A stretch of 64,000 bases of DNA from Sitta carolinensis. Its lineage: Eukaryota; Chordata; Aves; Passeriformes; Sittidae. Made by a program: the position numbers and the translations under genes. Where the stretch lies: assembly GCA_032173965.1 (NCBI GenBank), contig JAVUNC010000005.1, positions 45,742,501 through 45,806,500 of the forward strand, written 5' to 3'. The notes under the pieces were generated by a model, which did not search any database, was not told where the DNA came from, and saw nothing but the letters and a program-made list of their open reading frames with translations. Each line of letters starts with the position of its first letter. Within the stretch, counting starts at the first letter, position 1. Positions 12,882 to 29,783 of the stretch are shown piece after piece.

Positions 12882-15800
12882 ACTTAATTCATTCTGGTAG
12901 AGGAAATCCCCTTAGGGAATAAACTAAACTTCAGAAAATAGCCTTAATCTTTTCCTCTGGTGGTCAACAGAAAGAAACAACATGCTCTTGGGACTGAGAA
13001 CTCAGGTCTAAATAGACTAGAAGATTTTATTGTGCAGGAGAAAAGCAAGATTCAGAGAGTGTTGAAGAAAGAGTATTCCTTGGGTGGGATTTGGACATAC
13101 AGGTGTCTACAAATCTGCTCCCCTTACTCCACAGAAGCTCTTGGAGTGATGGGAAGAAGCTGCTATAGTGGTCTCAGTGAAGTTGAACATCTACATTGCT
13201 GCTTTGGTGGAAGATTTTTTTTATCAATCCTGCCAGCAGAGACACAGACTTCTGAGTTATGGGACTTTTGTCTGTATGAGGCAAAGTAGTTCAATGAGGC
13301 CATGAACTGGTGGAATTGCTGCTAGGATTTTCTTTTAAATGTGTAATTACTAAGAAAATAACCCAAGAAAGTAACAGGAAATAACTTACGCAACTGGAAA
13401 TTGATTTCTTTATAACAACAGGAATGTTGTTATCAGCACACATAAGCAGTCAGTTCTGGGTGGTACCTCAGGACTCTCTTCATGTATGTAGGGAATACTC
13501 TAATACTGATCCAGCTCCTCTGAGATTAGCAGGCTGCTCTTGCCACTGCTGGCAAGTCACAAACAGATTGAGATAGCCTTGCCTGAGGTTCCCATAGTGG
13601 TCAGGATTGGCCTGAAGGGATGATGTCTTCTCATGGCTAGCTGCAAAAAAAAGCCACTGCTGCTGATGCTGACAGCTAAGAAAAAGCTGTACCAAATATC
13701 AATTTCCAATTATAGCTTCCTCTGTGTCCCTGGAATGAGGAGTCTTTAAACTAACAAAATACAAAAGTACAGTTTGAGACCCTCTTTATGTTTTTCTCAG
13801 GAAGCCTGATCTTGCAGATACTTACAGTTTGGGATGTTATATATCTTCATCTTTCACCATTTAACCTACCTGGATTTGGGATTATGCTGATTTATAAAGT
13901 CATCCACCTGAATCTTCTATGATCAGTTCATTTACAAATATTGAATTTCCTGGTAAGGTTGTCCTTAAGTGACACTTTGTTGTGGGGTTTTTTTAGTAAG
14001 ATATATTTATATTCTTGTGGCAGATTGTTCCAGTTTGGCCTGCAGGATGATATTTGCATGTTGATAATTTTCAGAGGATACCTGCTCCCTGTTGATGTCT
14101 GCTGGTCTTTTATTCTCACACCAGAGTTTTTCCAGTAAGCTGTGTCAACAAGACCTCTGTTAGGAGTAGTGGTGATTATACCTGTACCAGAGCTATTCAG
14201 TGCACCTCCTTACATTTCTAGATGGAATCTTACAAGTCTCTACAGCAGGAGGTAGAAGTTTTTTTCAGAAGCAGCGTGCCAGATTGTACCTTTCTCAAAT
14301 TAGAGGTTAAAGATTCTCATAGGAACTCAGCAGGGTGCTTCTCAAAGATTTGTGTGTCCAGTAATTAGAACATCAGTATCTCCTTGGCATTTGAGGCAGC
14401 AGTTCCCCCTTTGTTCATCATTCCATGGGCTCCAAAGAGTAGGAGCTGATTGTGTCCCAGAGGTATCTTCCCTGAAGATGCTACAGCCCCCACACTACAG
14501 CACAGTTCAAGCATGTCCAGCTTCAGGGGCAGCCCAATGGGCCATTGCCTCCTCTGCTTGGGGATCTGGTGCTGCACTTTTCCATTGGAACTGGCTTTCC
14601 CCCTGAGAAAGACTCTTTGGAAGCAGGTGTTCCAAATGAAGAAGTGTGGAGATCATTTCCCTGCACTGTGGTTCAAAGCCCACCTCTTCACTTTGCCATT
14701 ATCTTCACCTGCAAACCACAGGCTTTGCTTGGAGACTTACTTCTGGGGATGCTGTACCTGTACAGGTGATCAAGAATCAAATTTTCAATCTACAAATTCT
14801 TTTTCTGCATCTGGGCTATAGAGGACAATATGCTTGGACTAGGAAAGATGGGACTATTTCAATAGTTGAAGGATTACCTGTTGAAGGATCAGAAAATTCT
14901 TGGAGAAAAAAGGAGATATTTCACAAAGAAATTTAGAGTAGCTCTTCTTGAGCACAAATACTTGGTCTAAGGCAATTCACATTAATCCATATTCCATAGT
15001 CCAGAAATCAATATGGTCTCTCTTATGAAAAAGTTGGAATTATCCATGTGTGAGAAATGGGAAGGAAGGAGAGCAGTCTGTTTTACGCAGATTGGAAAAG
15101 ATTTGTCCCGTGGAGTTTCATTGCTAAGTATGTCAGTGAGAAGTCAAGGAGAATTTTGACTCCATAAGGTGAAAGTTTTTCTCCTTAGAGTGCTACTTTC
15201 TAATAAAAAACGTGCTAATTAAATTTCCTCTCTGCTTTCCATTCAGTTATCACTAGACAAAATCAGATGATTGCTTTTATTAATTATTTTTAAAACATCA
15301 ATTAAAAAGTTCCAATTACCATTTTAAATCTCAAGCTTTTGATAATGAAGATTGTTATTTTTATTAACATTACATGTCTTTGCTTGCTTTAATTTTCATT
15401 GTCAAATTGAAAAATAAGGTTTTGTTACAGAGGGAAATTTATTAATTCTTAGCAACAAAACACCATTTGTAAGGCTTCCTATCTCTTTGTTATCACCTTC
15501 CTGTTCTAAATGAAGAGACAAATAAATGAAACAATGAAGACAATGGAAAGGAGAATTGCACTTATTTGTATATGCAACCTTGTAAATTCCTCACCACTTT
15601 AGATTCTCATCCAAGAAAGGCATACAGCAGCCCCTGCAATTCTCAGCCTTCTCAGGCTGGGGATATGAACTGAGTGTGTTCTGACTCTTTCAACCCTACA
15701 TATCTGGATTTCCTGATCTTGTAAAGCAGGTGCAAGGTGGGAGACATGGAGAGCAACTGCATTTTGGGTGGGCACACCACAAGAAAACAACTTCATGCAG

Positions 15801-16940
15801 CTCCTGGCACCCCCAGATGAAATCTGGCTTCTGTGGCTATTTGTAGCATATTTTTTTCTTCTTCTTCTTCAGTGTCACTTTTCTTTGTATCATCAACCTT
15901 AGCCAGACACAGTACTGTTTACTTGCCCAAGCATTGCTGAGTATCATTAAACAGGTACAAAGTGTCATGCCAGTTTTCCAATTTTTTTGAGAATATCTGT
16001 AAAAATAGCATTTGCATTATTTGCATCAACTGGAGATTATAGGACATGTGGATATGATAAAAACTTCCCTACACTGCAGATTGCAAAAGATAATCAAACC
16101 TTGGCTCAGACATAGGTGCAGAGAGGTAAAGGTTTCTTGTCTATGACAAGCCAGCTGGCCCAGCCCTTGCACAATCTAAAGGGTGTAATTCTCAGGAACC
16201 TTGCTTCCCTGCTATCACACTCTTTTTTCATGCCCCTGGGCACACAGGAATTCTACTTACATTGTTCTTTTTGCCAGATTATTGTCTTCTCAACTTCCTT
16301 CAGCCATGATATGGCAGGAATAGCTTGAGCAAAAAAGAATAAGAACAAGGTATTAGCGTGCCTCCATAGAAACATGCTTAGCCTTTTTGTATCGCTGATG
16401 TAGGGCTGGTTCCCTCAAGCATATAATTGGTTACAGAGGCATTGCAGCTAGGCTTACATGCCTCTTCAGTTGTTTTTATAACTTGTTACCAGGTTGCTGC
16501 ATGAATTTGGAAATTAGCTCTGTTGAGAAAGCATCTTCAAAACTTGGAAGAAGGAGAATGAGACATGACTTCTTCCTCCCCTCCCTCCCCTCCTCCCCAG
16601 CTCCAGGGGAATTTTTTTAAGAGGCTTTCAGGATATCTTACCTTTATACACATTCTGAAGACTTGTGTGAGCAGTTAGCATTCACCTATTTCGATGCAGT
16701 CATTTAAGGGCTGGGCATTTCCAACTTTAGCCAGCGTTCAGTTACATGCAGTCGAAGGGCTGGAAATGACTGAAATTTGTAAGATGTTTCTTGTCTGCTC
16801 CCTTGTAGGCAGCTGTAGCATGGAGCAGCTCTCCAGTACACAGTAGAGTACTACAAAGAGTGTATAATATCTTCCAGCCTAGTGCTTTATCTCACCTCTG
16901 TCAGTGTCCTGGACACCAGACTGGAAGTAGGTGGCACAGG

Positions 16941-17001
16941 ACACGTGGCTTTGGTGAACATCCACGTGTTAGGGTAGCACTCGTGCAGGTGTCACCTGCA
17001 C
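16941..17001. promoter_or_regulatory. Candidate E-box cluster with palindromes
   Basis: Two CACGTG motifs (16942-16947, 16963-16968) lie within an 8-bp inverted repeat, acacgtgg/ccacgtgt. They are followed by the perfect palindrome gtgcaggtg-t-cacctgcac at 16983-17001, which holds CAGGTG and CACCTG back to back. So four E-box cores lie within about 60 bp in CpG-poor intron, about 0.7 kb upstream of a coding exon. CACGTG suits MYC/USF/CLOCK-type bHLH factors and CAGGTG suits ZEB/SNAI/E-protein factors. A regulatory role is inference. Confidence 0.3.
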
Positions 17002-17662
17002 CAAGGGTGAACCCTGTCTTCTGGCCGTGCTGTGAACAGACGTAACCAAATATCTCCCCAAGTAATCCCCAGGTTTCGTTTCACAAGAGTGTTTTTAATG
17101 GCAAAGCAGGCTTTGACATTGCTGCTGCTGAAAGTTGTTCCTGCAAATAATATTGTCCATGTTACAAAGTAATTGAGAAGCCTTAGAGGGTGTGGATCCT
17201 TCTTCAGATGCTGAGAAGATTTTGCTGGAATGGAAATGTAACCAAATGCCTAACAAACAGCAATTAGGTTTGGAAAAGGAGGTTTGGTTGTTGTTGATTT
17301 TCTTCCTCAGTTGTAAATTTCCAGTATCAATAGGGTAATGTCAGACTGAAAAACTCTGTGGTATCAACCTTAAAATGATTTTTCTTGCAGCCACATAGTT
17401 TTGAAAAAGCATTATTTAGCGGAATAATGCTAATTAGGGATTTTACTAAATACTTTCAGTACTTACTTTTATGGGTATAGTGATTTATTCTAGTTCTCAT
17501 GAAGGAGACCCAATTTCCCAGTTCAGCTTTTAAAGCAGCTGCACCAGCTGCTGAATTCAAAGATGTAATTCCTCAGAACAGTGATCTGATAAAAGATCTG
17601 AAGTTTCCTACAGAGTTTTTCCTAGCTGTGCTGTATGTGAACATTATCTGTCTGCTCTTTAG

Positions 17663-17803
17663 GAGGAAATACGTCCGCAGTTTGAAGCCAAATACTCCAA
17701 GAAAGAACGAATGAACCCCATATCCGGGAAGCCAGAGCCTTATCAAGCATTTGCAGATAAATGCAGCAGACTCATCGTTTCTGCATCTGGAATATTTTTT
17801 ATG
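17663..17803 (+). CDS. ANO4: ANO4 exon: cytosolic loop and start of helix 3
   Basis: 141 nt, exactly 47 codons, phase 0 at both ends. It starts [19 protein letters not shown], includes the ISGKPEPYQ segment, and ends SASGIFFM at the beginning of helix 3. RPQFEAKY and GKPEP are conserved in ANO3/ANO4. Borders tgctctttag/gagg and tttatg/gtttga. Being in phase, it could be skipped without a frameshift. Confidence 0.95.
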
Positions 17804-19843
17804 GTTTGAGAACTTTTATTTATTTACCAGTTGAAAAAGAACAAAATATTATTTCTGCTAGTAGAGTAGGTAAATATTGGATATGACTGCTTGAGAGTGA
17901 AGTAAGCTCTATGCATGTAGAAAATCCACATAGCAAATCACTCGAGTTTCTGTCAAGTCCTACACTGGTTCACTCTTCACTGAGTCTCACAGATAAATAA
18001 TCCTTTCCTTCAAGACTACACCTGTGACACTGTATGTAGCCACACATGCCAGAATAGTGACACTATGGCATTCAGGCACCAACTTTAGTTGATTAAATTA
18101 GCTCACTGGTAGCCTTCCCTGTGTAGACAGTGCAGAGTGATGGGGAAAGTTGCCCTAGGAATTCTTTGTCAGCATCACCTAAATAAGATGCCTAGAGTGC
18201 TTGATGATGTTAATACAACCTAGTTTCTCAGTGTATTGAAGAGATGAGGAAAGAGGGTTCATATTCCTAGTGCAGTTGAAATAGAGAAACCAATGTTCCT
18301 TGACTAAAATAATGCATTTAACCCATTTACAAAGTGCAAAACTAAGAGGAGCAGCAAAATCTCTCCTAACAGTGAGCTGCATGCACTTCTGCAGAAACAC
18401 CCCCATCTTCTAATTTCAGTGGAGCAGTTGCGGGCTGTTATTCACATGACAACAGGCGTGGTACTGCTGGTCTTGAAAACACAGTGCTGGTCTGGAATCA
18501 ACAGACTGCCATGGAATTTACTAGGGCTTTTCCAGGAGACAAGAAAATGATAGATGTGTACAGCCTCAGGAGCTGTGGAGAGCCAGGTAGGTGAGCTAAC
18601 CCAGCAGCAGGGCAGAGGACAGTAAGAAACTGATGGCTTCAAAATTGTCCAAAACAATCTAGGTCAAGAAAGGCAAGAGGATTACTGAGATGAACTGTGC
18701 TCTGGTACATCAGGTGGATGGCCACCCTGACTCAGCCCTCGAGGACTCGTACTCAGGACTGCAGTCTCTGCTCAGAATTGATACTACAACTCTGGTATTT
18801 TCTGTGTGCCCATGCTTTTTGTTTTTCTTGAAGGGTGGCAGCATTTTACCTTACGTTAATTCCATCATTAATCTTCTTAGACTAGTGATAGATCTCACTC
18901 AAAGTTCCAGAGAGAGTAGCCTTGCTCTAAATTGCATGCACCACAAATTATTGTCCCCATAACAGCCCTTGAAACAGGACCAAAATTATTTTCACTGAAT
19001 TTCACTGAATATATTTTTATTGTTGGCATAGCATGGGCTTCCAGCAAACTGGAAGAAAAACCTTCACTTTTTTGACCATTTAGAAAATATTTTTTTTTTT
19101 TTTAATTACACCTACAACAGGAGATATACGTGTACCAAACTTCAGGTTAGAACAGTTCTCAAAATTTCTCAGCATAGAGTCTCACAGTGTAGTAAATAAT
19201 ACAGCTCAACTGTTGTATAATGAACATTAAGAGACTAAGCAGCCTGGCTCAGCTGTGGCTTTCTCACTCTAACTGTCACATTTGCTGAAAGTTTCATTAG
19301 AGAAATCACAAGGGTAGTTGAACTGGTTACCTTCTCTAGATAGAAACTTTCCAGAACTGTAGGAAGAAACAGCCAGCTAGGCTAGCTTGGCAAGGCTGTT
19401 TATGAGGCAGGGCTTACAAATGGAGACATTTGTGTGAAATGTCAAGTCCATCAAAGCATGAAATCCATCCCAAGTATGATATCATCAAGCCACAACATCA
19501 GCTTGAGACTAGCCTTTGCACATCATGTGCAGATAAGGAAAATGTCTAATTCCCAGAGCTGGCAATATTGTTTCCCACATTAATGCTAAGGAAGAGGAAC
19601 ATTGTCAAGAAAATGTTTAAAACTAAAGACTGTTTTAATACTATTTCAATTATATTTTTCATTATGAGAAATAAAAAGAAGAAGAAGAAAAATCATCATG
19701 TTGAAACCCTTCTCTGGAGAAGAAAGGAATGCACTTCTTTCAAAGTCTTTCATTTCATTTCATTTTCAGAGTTTCAGGGAGAAGGTAACCCCTGTTCCAC
19801 TGGAAGTTTTCAGGTTCTTCTGTCTGATTTTTTCTTCCCTTAG
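17804..19843 (+). other. ANO4: ANO4 intron, 2.0 kb
   Basis: Donor gtttga, acceptor tttcttcccttag. Holds a T-run near 19090-19102 and a short (GAA)n at 19678-19689. No gene or known repeat seen. Confidence 0.85.
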
Positions 19844-20008
19844 ATCTGTGTGGTGATTGCTGCTGTTTTTGGCATTGTTATTTACCGTGTCGTGACTGTC
19901 AGCACTTTTGCTGCCTTTAAGTGGGCATTAATCAGGAATAACTCTCAGGTTGCAACTACAGGGACTGCAGTGTGCATCAACTTTTGCATCATCATGCTAC
20001 TGAACGTG
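19844..20008 (+). CDS. ANO4: ANO4 exon: helix 3 and helix 4
   Basis: 165 nt, 55 codons, phase 0 to 0. It begins [19 protein letters not shown] (rest of helix 3), followed by the extracellular linker [15 protein letters not shown], which is diagnostic for ANO4 and holds an N-N-S sequon, then [15 protein letters not shown], the core of helix 4, part of the groove used for lipid or ion passage in TMEM16 proteins. Borders cccttag/atctg and aacgtg/gtgagt. Confidence 0.95.
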
Positions 20009-23000
20009 GTGAGTAAAATAAACATATCCAAAGTTATACCTAAGCTGCCAGAGCAGTAGCTATCTCAGTCAGCAGACAACCAAATGCTTTAACTTCCTTT
20101 CTCAGCAGGAGTGGAGTGTCTTGCTAAGCCACACATGGAATTTTTTGTTTATGGACATCATTCACCATTTAGATAAAGTGCAATTCCAAACGCAAAATAT
20201 TCGTAATAATGTAAAGTATGTCTGAATATTCTGAAAATATTTTAGGGAGACATGATCATACCCCTGCTTTATCCTCTGCCACTTCTTTTCCTTTTATATA
20301 TTTGCAGCTTTCAGTTCACTTCATTCATATTTTTAATTGCGTTTTGATGTTATTTTTTAAATATAGTGACAAAATTATGTTCTTATTTTTACTATTTTCA
20401 GTGATTCCAATTTCAGTTTTCACAGTAGTTTTCCAGTGAGGATATGCATAACACAATGTCCATAAGCAGAACTCTCTTGAGCTGAAAGCTTCACAAGGCT
20501 TGAGCAGACATGGCTTGTTCTAGAGCTGCCGTAGCCTTTGCCAGCGTGCCCCAGAGACATGTGCTGGGTGCACTGCAGTGGGGCAGGCTGATGGCAGCTG
20601 TTGTTGTTGTGAGCTGCTTTGGAACCAGACTGAGGACAAAGACAAAAATGGAATTTCTATGTGGCAACAGTCCCAGTAAGACAGTTTCACATAGATTAGA
20701 TGGGGAATGCGTTTCCTCCTTCCGTTGAGATGCTGGTACTCCTGTATATTGCTCTGATAGCAATATTGCTCTGCTCTTTGTTGCTCTTGGCAAGAGGTGT
20801 GTGGCCTTTCACTATCAGGTTTTGTCAACTGACATTATAAGAATTCCTTTTAAGGGGAAGGAGGGTTCGACCTACAAACCAAGTGGGTACTGGAGCCAGG
20901 GTGGATTATCTCTACCTACTCAACAGCAAGCATCTTCTGCAAACAGCTTGTTAGGCTTCACTCCAGGAGGTATGCTGATATACTTCCTAGGAAAAAGATG
21001 AGATGTTATTTCAGGTCTGCTCATTTCCAAGGCTGGCTTTGAGACTTCTTTCTTTTCTATGCAATATCCAATAATTTCCATAATCTTAAAATTAATTTTG
21101 ACGGGTCCTTTTTTATATGGCAGGAAATTCTAAAAATCTTTGCTTCAGGACTTTGCTTCTTCCTTTGGCATAGGCAAGACTGGATTAGTGATTAAAACAG
21201 TCTATCTAGAACTGTTGTTTCTCCTGTGTCGGCCTACAGGCTGAGAAAGGAAAGAAAGAAGGAAGTTGGTTTTCTGTCTAAGATTGTACTGAGTGCTCTC
21301 TTATGTTATTTTTATTTTATTGGGTTTTGTCTCTAGCTTTTGGGAGTTTTCTTTACTCCATCTAGAGCACACTATAAGCATAAAAGGAAAAAAAAAAAAA
21401 CAAAAAAACCCAAACCTATATATATCTATGCCAGTACAACATCCATTTTCAAGCTCTCAGTGTAAGTCATTGTATATACAGTGAAGCAGCAACAAAGAAA
21501 CGCTGCACAAATGAAATCTTTTCATTCTCAGATAGTTTTAGAGCTCAGAGATTTTTCTTTTAGATAATCGAAGATTGCTTGAAGGTGCCTTTTGAGGAAC
21601 TTTGCTTTATTTCCTAAAATAGTCAAATAACTACAACCTTAGATCTGGATTTAGCTCATGAAAGAACAAGATGCACAAAATATGAAACTGCAGGAGTATT
21701 TCAAAGGCAGGTTTTAGGAACATAATCCCTTGCTTCCCATGCTGGATTAATGTAGTTTACTGAAGGGCAATGGTGGGATTTCTTTTGGGAGAAGAAAAAT
21801 CCCCAGAAGCTGTTTAGGTAGTTGAATCCTGCATGAATTGTGACTCAAGAAAAGTGTCAGAAGAGCAAGAAAAGATACAGGAATAAAACCAGAACTGACC
21901 AAGATGTGCATAGCAGAAGAGAAATTCTCTGCTAGAAGCCTTGAAAACCACCAATGATCCTGATACAATTTGACAGCTTCTCAAAGCATCAGGGGAAAGG
22001 TCTAGACCACAAGTAAATTCCAGACCAGACATTCTCAACACTAGGTACCTATTCTGACTCATCCATCACAACAAAACAAAATGACCCTCAGGCATAATGT
22101 CTCCCAGATAATCTTGCAGCCTGACCTGAAAACAATCACTAGCTTTTCCTAGGCTATGTAAACTGTTAATTCCAGTAATAATGCCCATGGAAAACATGAA
22201 CAGAGAAGAGAATATGATCCCAAACAGGGCCCCTTGAGGATAATAATGATAAGCTACAATAGCAGATAATTAGATCCAAACATTGTTAACAGAATCTCTA
22301 ACACAGTCTTACTGTTCCAAATGGAATAGCAATGAATTGAAATTTTGATAAACCCTACTGTAGAGCAGTGAATATTTGTAAAAACACACTCCCTGCTAGG
22401 ATCAGGATATAATTGACCCAGACATTTAGCACATTTATAGTTGCCCTTAAGAGATGCTTTTAAACCCAGAAGAAACTACTTTTTTCGTTACTTGAAACAA
22501 AACCGTTTACTCCAAAGGCAGTGGAAAGCTATTCTAAGCATGAAGTGGTTTTAACATGGATGAGAGATTTCAGGATGACTTCAGTTCTTAAGCAGGCAGT
22601 TTGATCTATAAACAATACATAACTCAATTTAAGCAAGAGATTCCAAGGATAGCTCTAAATAAAAAGAAACATTGCTGATATGCACTGTAGGAGTCGGTAA
22701 ATACTTGAGCCTGAAATATGAGAAGCTTTGTTTTCCTGTAGGCATCAGAAAGAGTTAAGAACTTTCAGCAATTTGTAGGAACAGGCTCCAGACTAATTTA
22801 AAGCAAATGGAAATCATGAGAGTATCAATTTACTCTAATACTAATGGTGCTGATGGTGTAGTTAATAGGTTCAAAACTCCTTTGTAAATACTAATTGTGA
22901 AAACCCTCCAAGTTAGTTTTGTAATCTTAATGAAGTTTGGAGTCTCCTGGAAGTTTTGAGAGCATGGTACCTGAAAATGTGGAAAGTTAGGATCCACTTA

Positions 23001-23535
23001 GGATTTAGAAAGATTACTCTGACTCAGAGTAAGAAATGTGTCTGGTGGTGATGATCACTAGATTTTCTCTGAAGTAATCCTCTCCCCCCGTCTTTCCTTT
23101 CAGCACCAAAGTGCCAAACAAAACCAAAAACCCCCAAATAACCAACATATCCAATATACCATAGCATGCTCTTCTAGGCTGATTTTTTTCTTGTGAGGCG
23201 AATGTTCCATAAGTAACTAAAAGAAAAATCTCAGTTGTGGTATAGTTTCTGCTTTTCTCTTTGGAAAAGTTCTCTCACCCTTTTTCACTCTGTATGTAAA
23301 ATAGGGACAGTGACAGCATTTCTTCTCCATATATTATGGATGGGCATTAGATATAAAAAATTTATTTTCCTTGTTTGATTATATCATTACTACATTATTA
23401 TGTAGTCTCATTGTCATTATCAGAACATCACAGAAATCATCTGCATGTCAGATTTAACATGTTCTCTCCCTAGAAAGCAGTTCCTTATTTTTGAGCTGGC
23501 CAAGAAACTAAGAGGCTGTTTCTTCTCTGTTACAG
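20009..23535 (+). other. ANO4: ANO4 intron, 3.5 kb
   Basis: Donor gtgagt, acceptor ctctgttacag. Includes an A-rich tract at 21388-21408 (A13-C-A7). The open frames around 20490-20830 overlap on both strands and show no recognisable protein. Nothing else supported. Confidence 0.85.
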
Positions 23536-23572
23536 CTGTATGAAAAGGTTGCTCTTTTCCTGACAAATTTAG
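23536..23572 (+). CDS. ANO4: ANO4 exon: 37-nt small exon after helix 4
   Basis: 37 nt, 12 codons plus one base: LYEKVALFLTNL, then G for the following Glu. It encodes the end of helix 4 and the cytosolic turn before the TESEWENSF segment. Borders ctgttacag/ctgt and tttag/gtaagt are strong, as expected for a very short exon. Skipping would shift the frame. Confidence 0.94.
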
Positions 23573-26893
<3,321 letters not shown>

Positions 26894-26951
26894 ATTTACA
26901 GGACACCCTGGTGCCTACTTAAGGCTGATAAACCGGTGGAGGCTCGAAGAG
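26894..26951 (+). CDS. ANO4: ANO4 exon: extracellular loop before helix 6, weak acceptor
   Basis: 58 nt. The first base completes Arg, then 19 codons: FTGHPGAYLRLINRWRLEE. This matches the FTGHPG loop between helices 5 and 6, and phase fits both neighbours exactly, so the exon is real. The acceptor (ttcctatgttaaag) has AAAG before the cut and few pyrimidines, unlike the other exons. The donor gaagag/gtgagt is strong. Skipping would shift the frame. Confidence 0.92.
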
Positions 26952-27125
26952 GTGAGTGTTTGATAGCTGCATGCTGATTTATCTGCTGCCCACAGATGCC
27001 ATGAATGTAAGCAGAGGCAGACACATAAATCTGCCTAGGCTTTTTTGAGTGTGTTATTGGGATTTCAGTTGCTGTCTGACTCCACACTATTGACACTACC
27101 ATCTGCTACAAAAGCATCTAATATT

Positions 27126-27165
27126 GATATATATATATATTATTTATATATATATATATATATAT
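27126..27165. repeat. (TA)n microsatellite
   Basis: About 40 bp of nearly pure TA repeat, 175 bp downstream of the 58-nt ANO4 exon. Confidence 0.85.
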
Positions 27166-28671
27166 TTCCTTTTTAATGCTAGCAGTTCTAGTGTTTTCAT
27201 TATATTTGAACAGTGGTATCAGATGGTTTAAAGATTACTCACATATTTACACTGGAAATATTTTATCCATGGAATGAATCAAAGTCAAATATGAATCTGA
27301 CAACTTTTTGCTTCTAAAAGAATCCTTTCTTCTTACCTTTTCTAGCCTTGCAGACCAGAGAGCTAAAATAATAAAGTAACAAATTGAAAATGCAGACACA
27401 TAAAATGTATGTGAAATTTGACCAAAACAACTAAACAAACTTCCCAAACAAGCTACTGGCATAATGTCCCATATCTATAAGATCAAATTAATATGAAAAG
27501 CAATGAGGGTTTGGCTTTGCAAGTTGCTCAAGGACTGATCAAATTTTATTTATTTTTTTTAATAAATACATTCAGAATTCAAAGCCCATTTGGTAGTTAT
27601 AGGAGGTGAACAGCAGCAGTTTCTGGACCAGTCAGTTACTTTCCATTGCTGCTATGTGCACACTGAAATCCTGTGGTTTCTTTCCTGCTTCACAGATTAA
27701 TAACTGAAACAACTTTGCAGATAATTGACAAATGGTATGTGGAAAATCCCAGCCAACTTGAATTTCCAAACACTTCTGGATATATAAATATTTTCTTAAT
27801 AAAGGCCATTTAAATATAAGCAAAACAAACAAACAAACAGGATTTGAATTTGAATAAAACCATCTTAATTTTGAAGAGAATTCTGTTCATTCAAGGAAAG
27901 AATACTTGATAAATTAGCAGAAAAAATTTTGCTTAGCATCCCTCCAAAATCTAGCTGGGGCTGAGCTGACCTAAAAACTCAAAGGAAAAGAGTTCTGCTC
28001 TTCCTTTGAGTCCTCCCCCTGAGGCTTCTCCTTCCTCTTCCTCTGCATTGGCTCTCACCTGTCCCTGTGAGGAGCCTATTCAGTTCCTTGTACCAGCAGT
28101 AAACTTCCTTTTTCTGGCTGAATTAATCTTCTGATGATTCAGTGGGTTGATTCATTTCACAGAGGGATCAGAGAACAGGGAAAGAACCTCATCTCTGCAG
28201 GAGCAGAGACGGAAGGAAAAGAGAACCAGGTTTGTGAGGAAAAGTGCAGCCATGAGGTGTTACAGGCTGGGTCAGTTACTGCTGGAAGCTACTCTTAGTA
28301 CTCCCTGTTTAGCTTTTCTCAGAGAACAAAAGAGTCTAATAATAAAAGAAAAAGTCTAATTAAAAAAAGTCTACTTTATTGACTGTATCTGTGCTAGGTT
28401 TTATTAGAACTAACCTGTTTTAGAATACCAGGTCCAGATATCTCTCCAGTACCCCTCTCTTCAGTGTTGAATTTAGCCAAGTCTAAGACATTTAGTAACA
28501 CTAGTTCAGCATCCATGGATGTGCTCACACCACAGTTTACATATTATTGATGTTATGGCTGTAATATCGCTGCTAATTCATTAATATTGCACCTGCCTCT
28601 CTCAGGGTATATTCACTCATGTGACCTATTCCTAAAATCAGAAGGGTGATGATTTAGTAATAATGACAGAG

Positions 28672-28698
28672 AAATAAAAAAAATAAAATAAAATAAAA
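28672..28698. repeat. (AAAAT)n simple repeat
   Basis: Short run of taaaa/aaaat units in an ANO4 intron. Confidence 0.7.
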
Positions 28699-29685
28699 CC
28701 AGAAAAGAAACTAAAAAACACAACCCTGTCACCCTGTAAATCTAAAGAGAGGCTAAATTAGGCCAACAGAAACCTCAGCAGTGATCCAAGTTTTGAGAGT
28801 TGGATAATGCAGTACATATGAGAAATTAATGTCTCATTTTATTCCGGGTCATAACTAATTTTTCTCCCTAAAAGTTAAAGAGAAATAATTCAAGTTCTGT
28901 GACAGTGATTTGTTTGACTTATATGTAATACCCAGGATTTTAAAATACAGCTTGAACTACACTGTTTGGATCTGCAAAGCCAATTGCACAAAGTACTGAT
29001 TGAGGGTAGAAAGCTTTTGATCCCTTTCTTTTTTTTTCCAAAACTAGGTAAAAAAATTACCTAAATTTGTACTAGCTGAACATCTTTCCCAAAAGCAGCA
29101 CCACAGCTTCGAGGTCTGAAGACACTGCTAAAGCAAACAAGCACTCAGCAAGAAACACTAAGAATTGTTGCTCATCAGCTAGAGATTTTTAGTTCTTTGA
29201 GAAGAGAATAGCTCTGCATGGTCTACTCAGTCATAGATGTTAAACAGTACTCAATTAATAGTTCTAGGTCTATTCTCTAGTCATAAACTCTTCAGTTTAT
29301 GTGCAGCCAGGAGGAATTTTCTCTTTATTCTTTGACTTGATGCACAGTCACCCTCCCCAAAAATATTGAAATTGATGGAGAAATTTGGTGGCCTTTGCCT
29401 CTGCCCTGCCCACAGTTTCACAGCACATTAGGAGCACTAATGTGAAAACTGCATTGACTTCAGCTCACTCTGACCTCTGCAGAGAACTAGGTGATAAGCT
29501 TAAAATGCTGACAGTATGATAGAATGTCACCTATTCCCAAGAGTTCACACTTCTTTAAAAAATAAGGAGAATGCATTTAATTTCCTTTTAGTAAGTGTTT
29601 CAGTATCATTTACAGCCTTTTAAAAATTTTTTAAAACTCAATATGATTCCTGTTTAACATTGTGTTTCTTTTTTTTTTTCTGTAG

Positions 29686-29783
29686 TGCCACCCTAGTGGA
29701 TGCCTTATTGATCTCTGTATGCAAATGGGTATTATAATGGTGTTAAAGCAGACATGGAATAATTTCATGGAATTGGGATATCC
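29686..29783 (+). CDS. ANO4: ANO4 exon: helix 6 with first Ca2+-site residues
   Basis: 98 nt, 32 codons plus two bases, beginning [15 protein letters not shown] and ending NNFMELGYP. This is helix 6. The first Asn and the Glu of NNFME match ANO1 N650 and E654, which bind Ca2+ in TMEM16 structures. Both are kept, so the Ca2+ site looks functional. Borders tttctgtag/tgcc and atcc/gtaagt, preceded by a long pyrimidine tract. Confidence 0.96.

Larger units (their letters stand above)
12453..17662 (+). other. ANO4: ANO4 intron, 5.2 kb
   Basis: Contains (GA)n at 12866-12881, a CTT tract at 15851-15870, and a GC-richer segment at 14350-14940 with overlapping short open frames in several frames (judged chance). 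An E-box cluster with a perfect 19-bp palindrome lies at 16941-17001 and is listed separately. Acceptor tctgctctttag. Confidence 0.85.
26952..29685 (+). other. ANO4: ANO4 intron, 2.7 kb
   Basis: Donor gtgagt, acceptor tttttttttctgtag. Includes (TA)n at 27126-27165, a short (CAAA)n at 27821-27840 and an (AAAAT)n tract at 28672-28698. No gene found. Confidence 0.85.
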
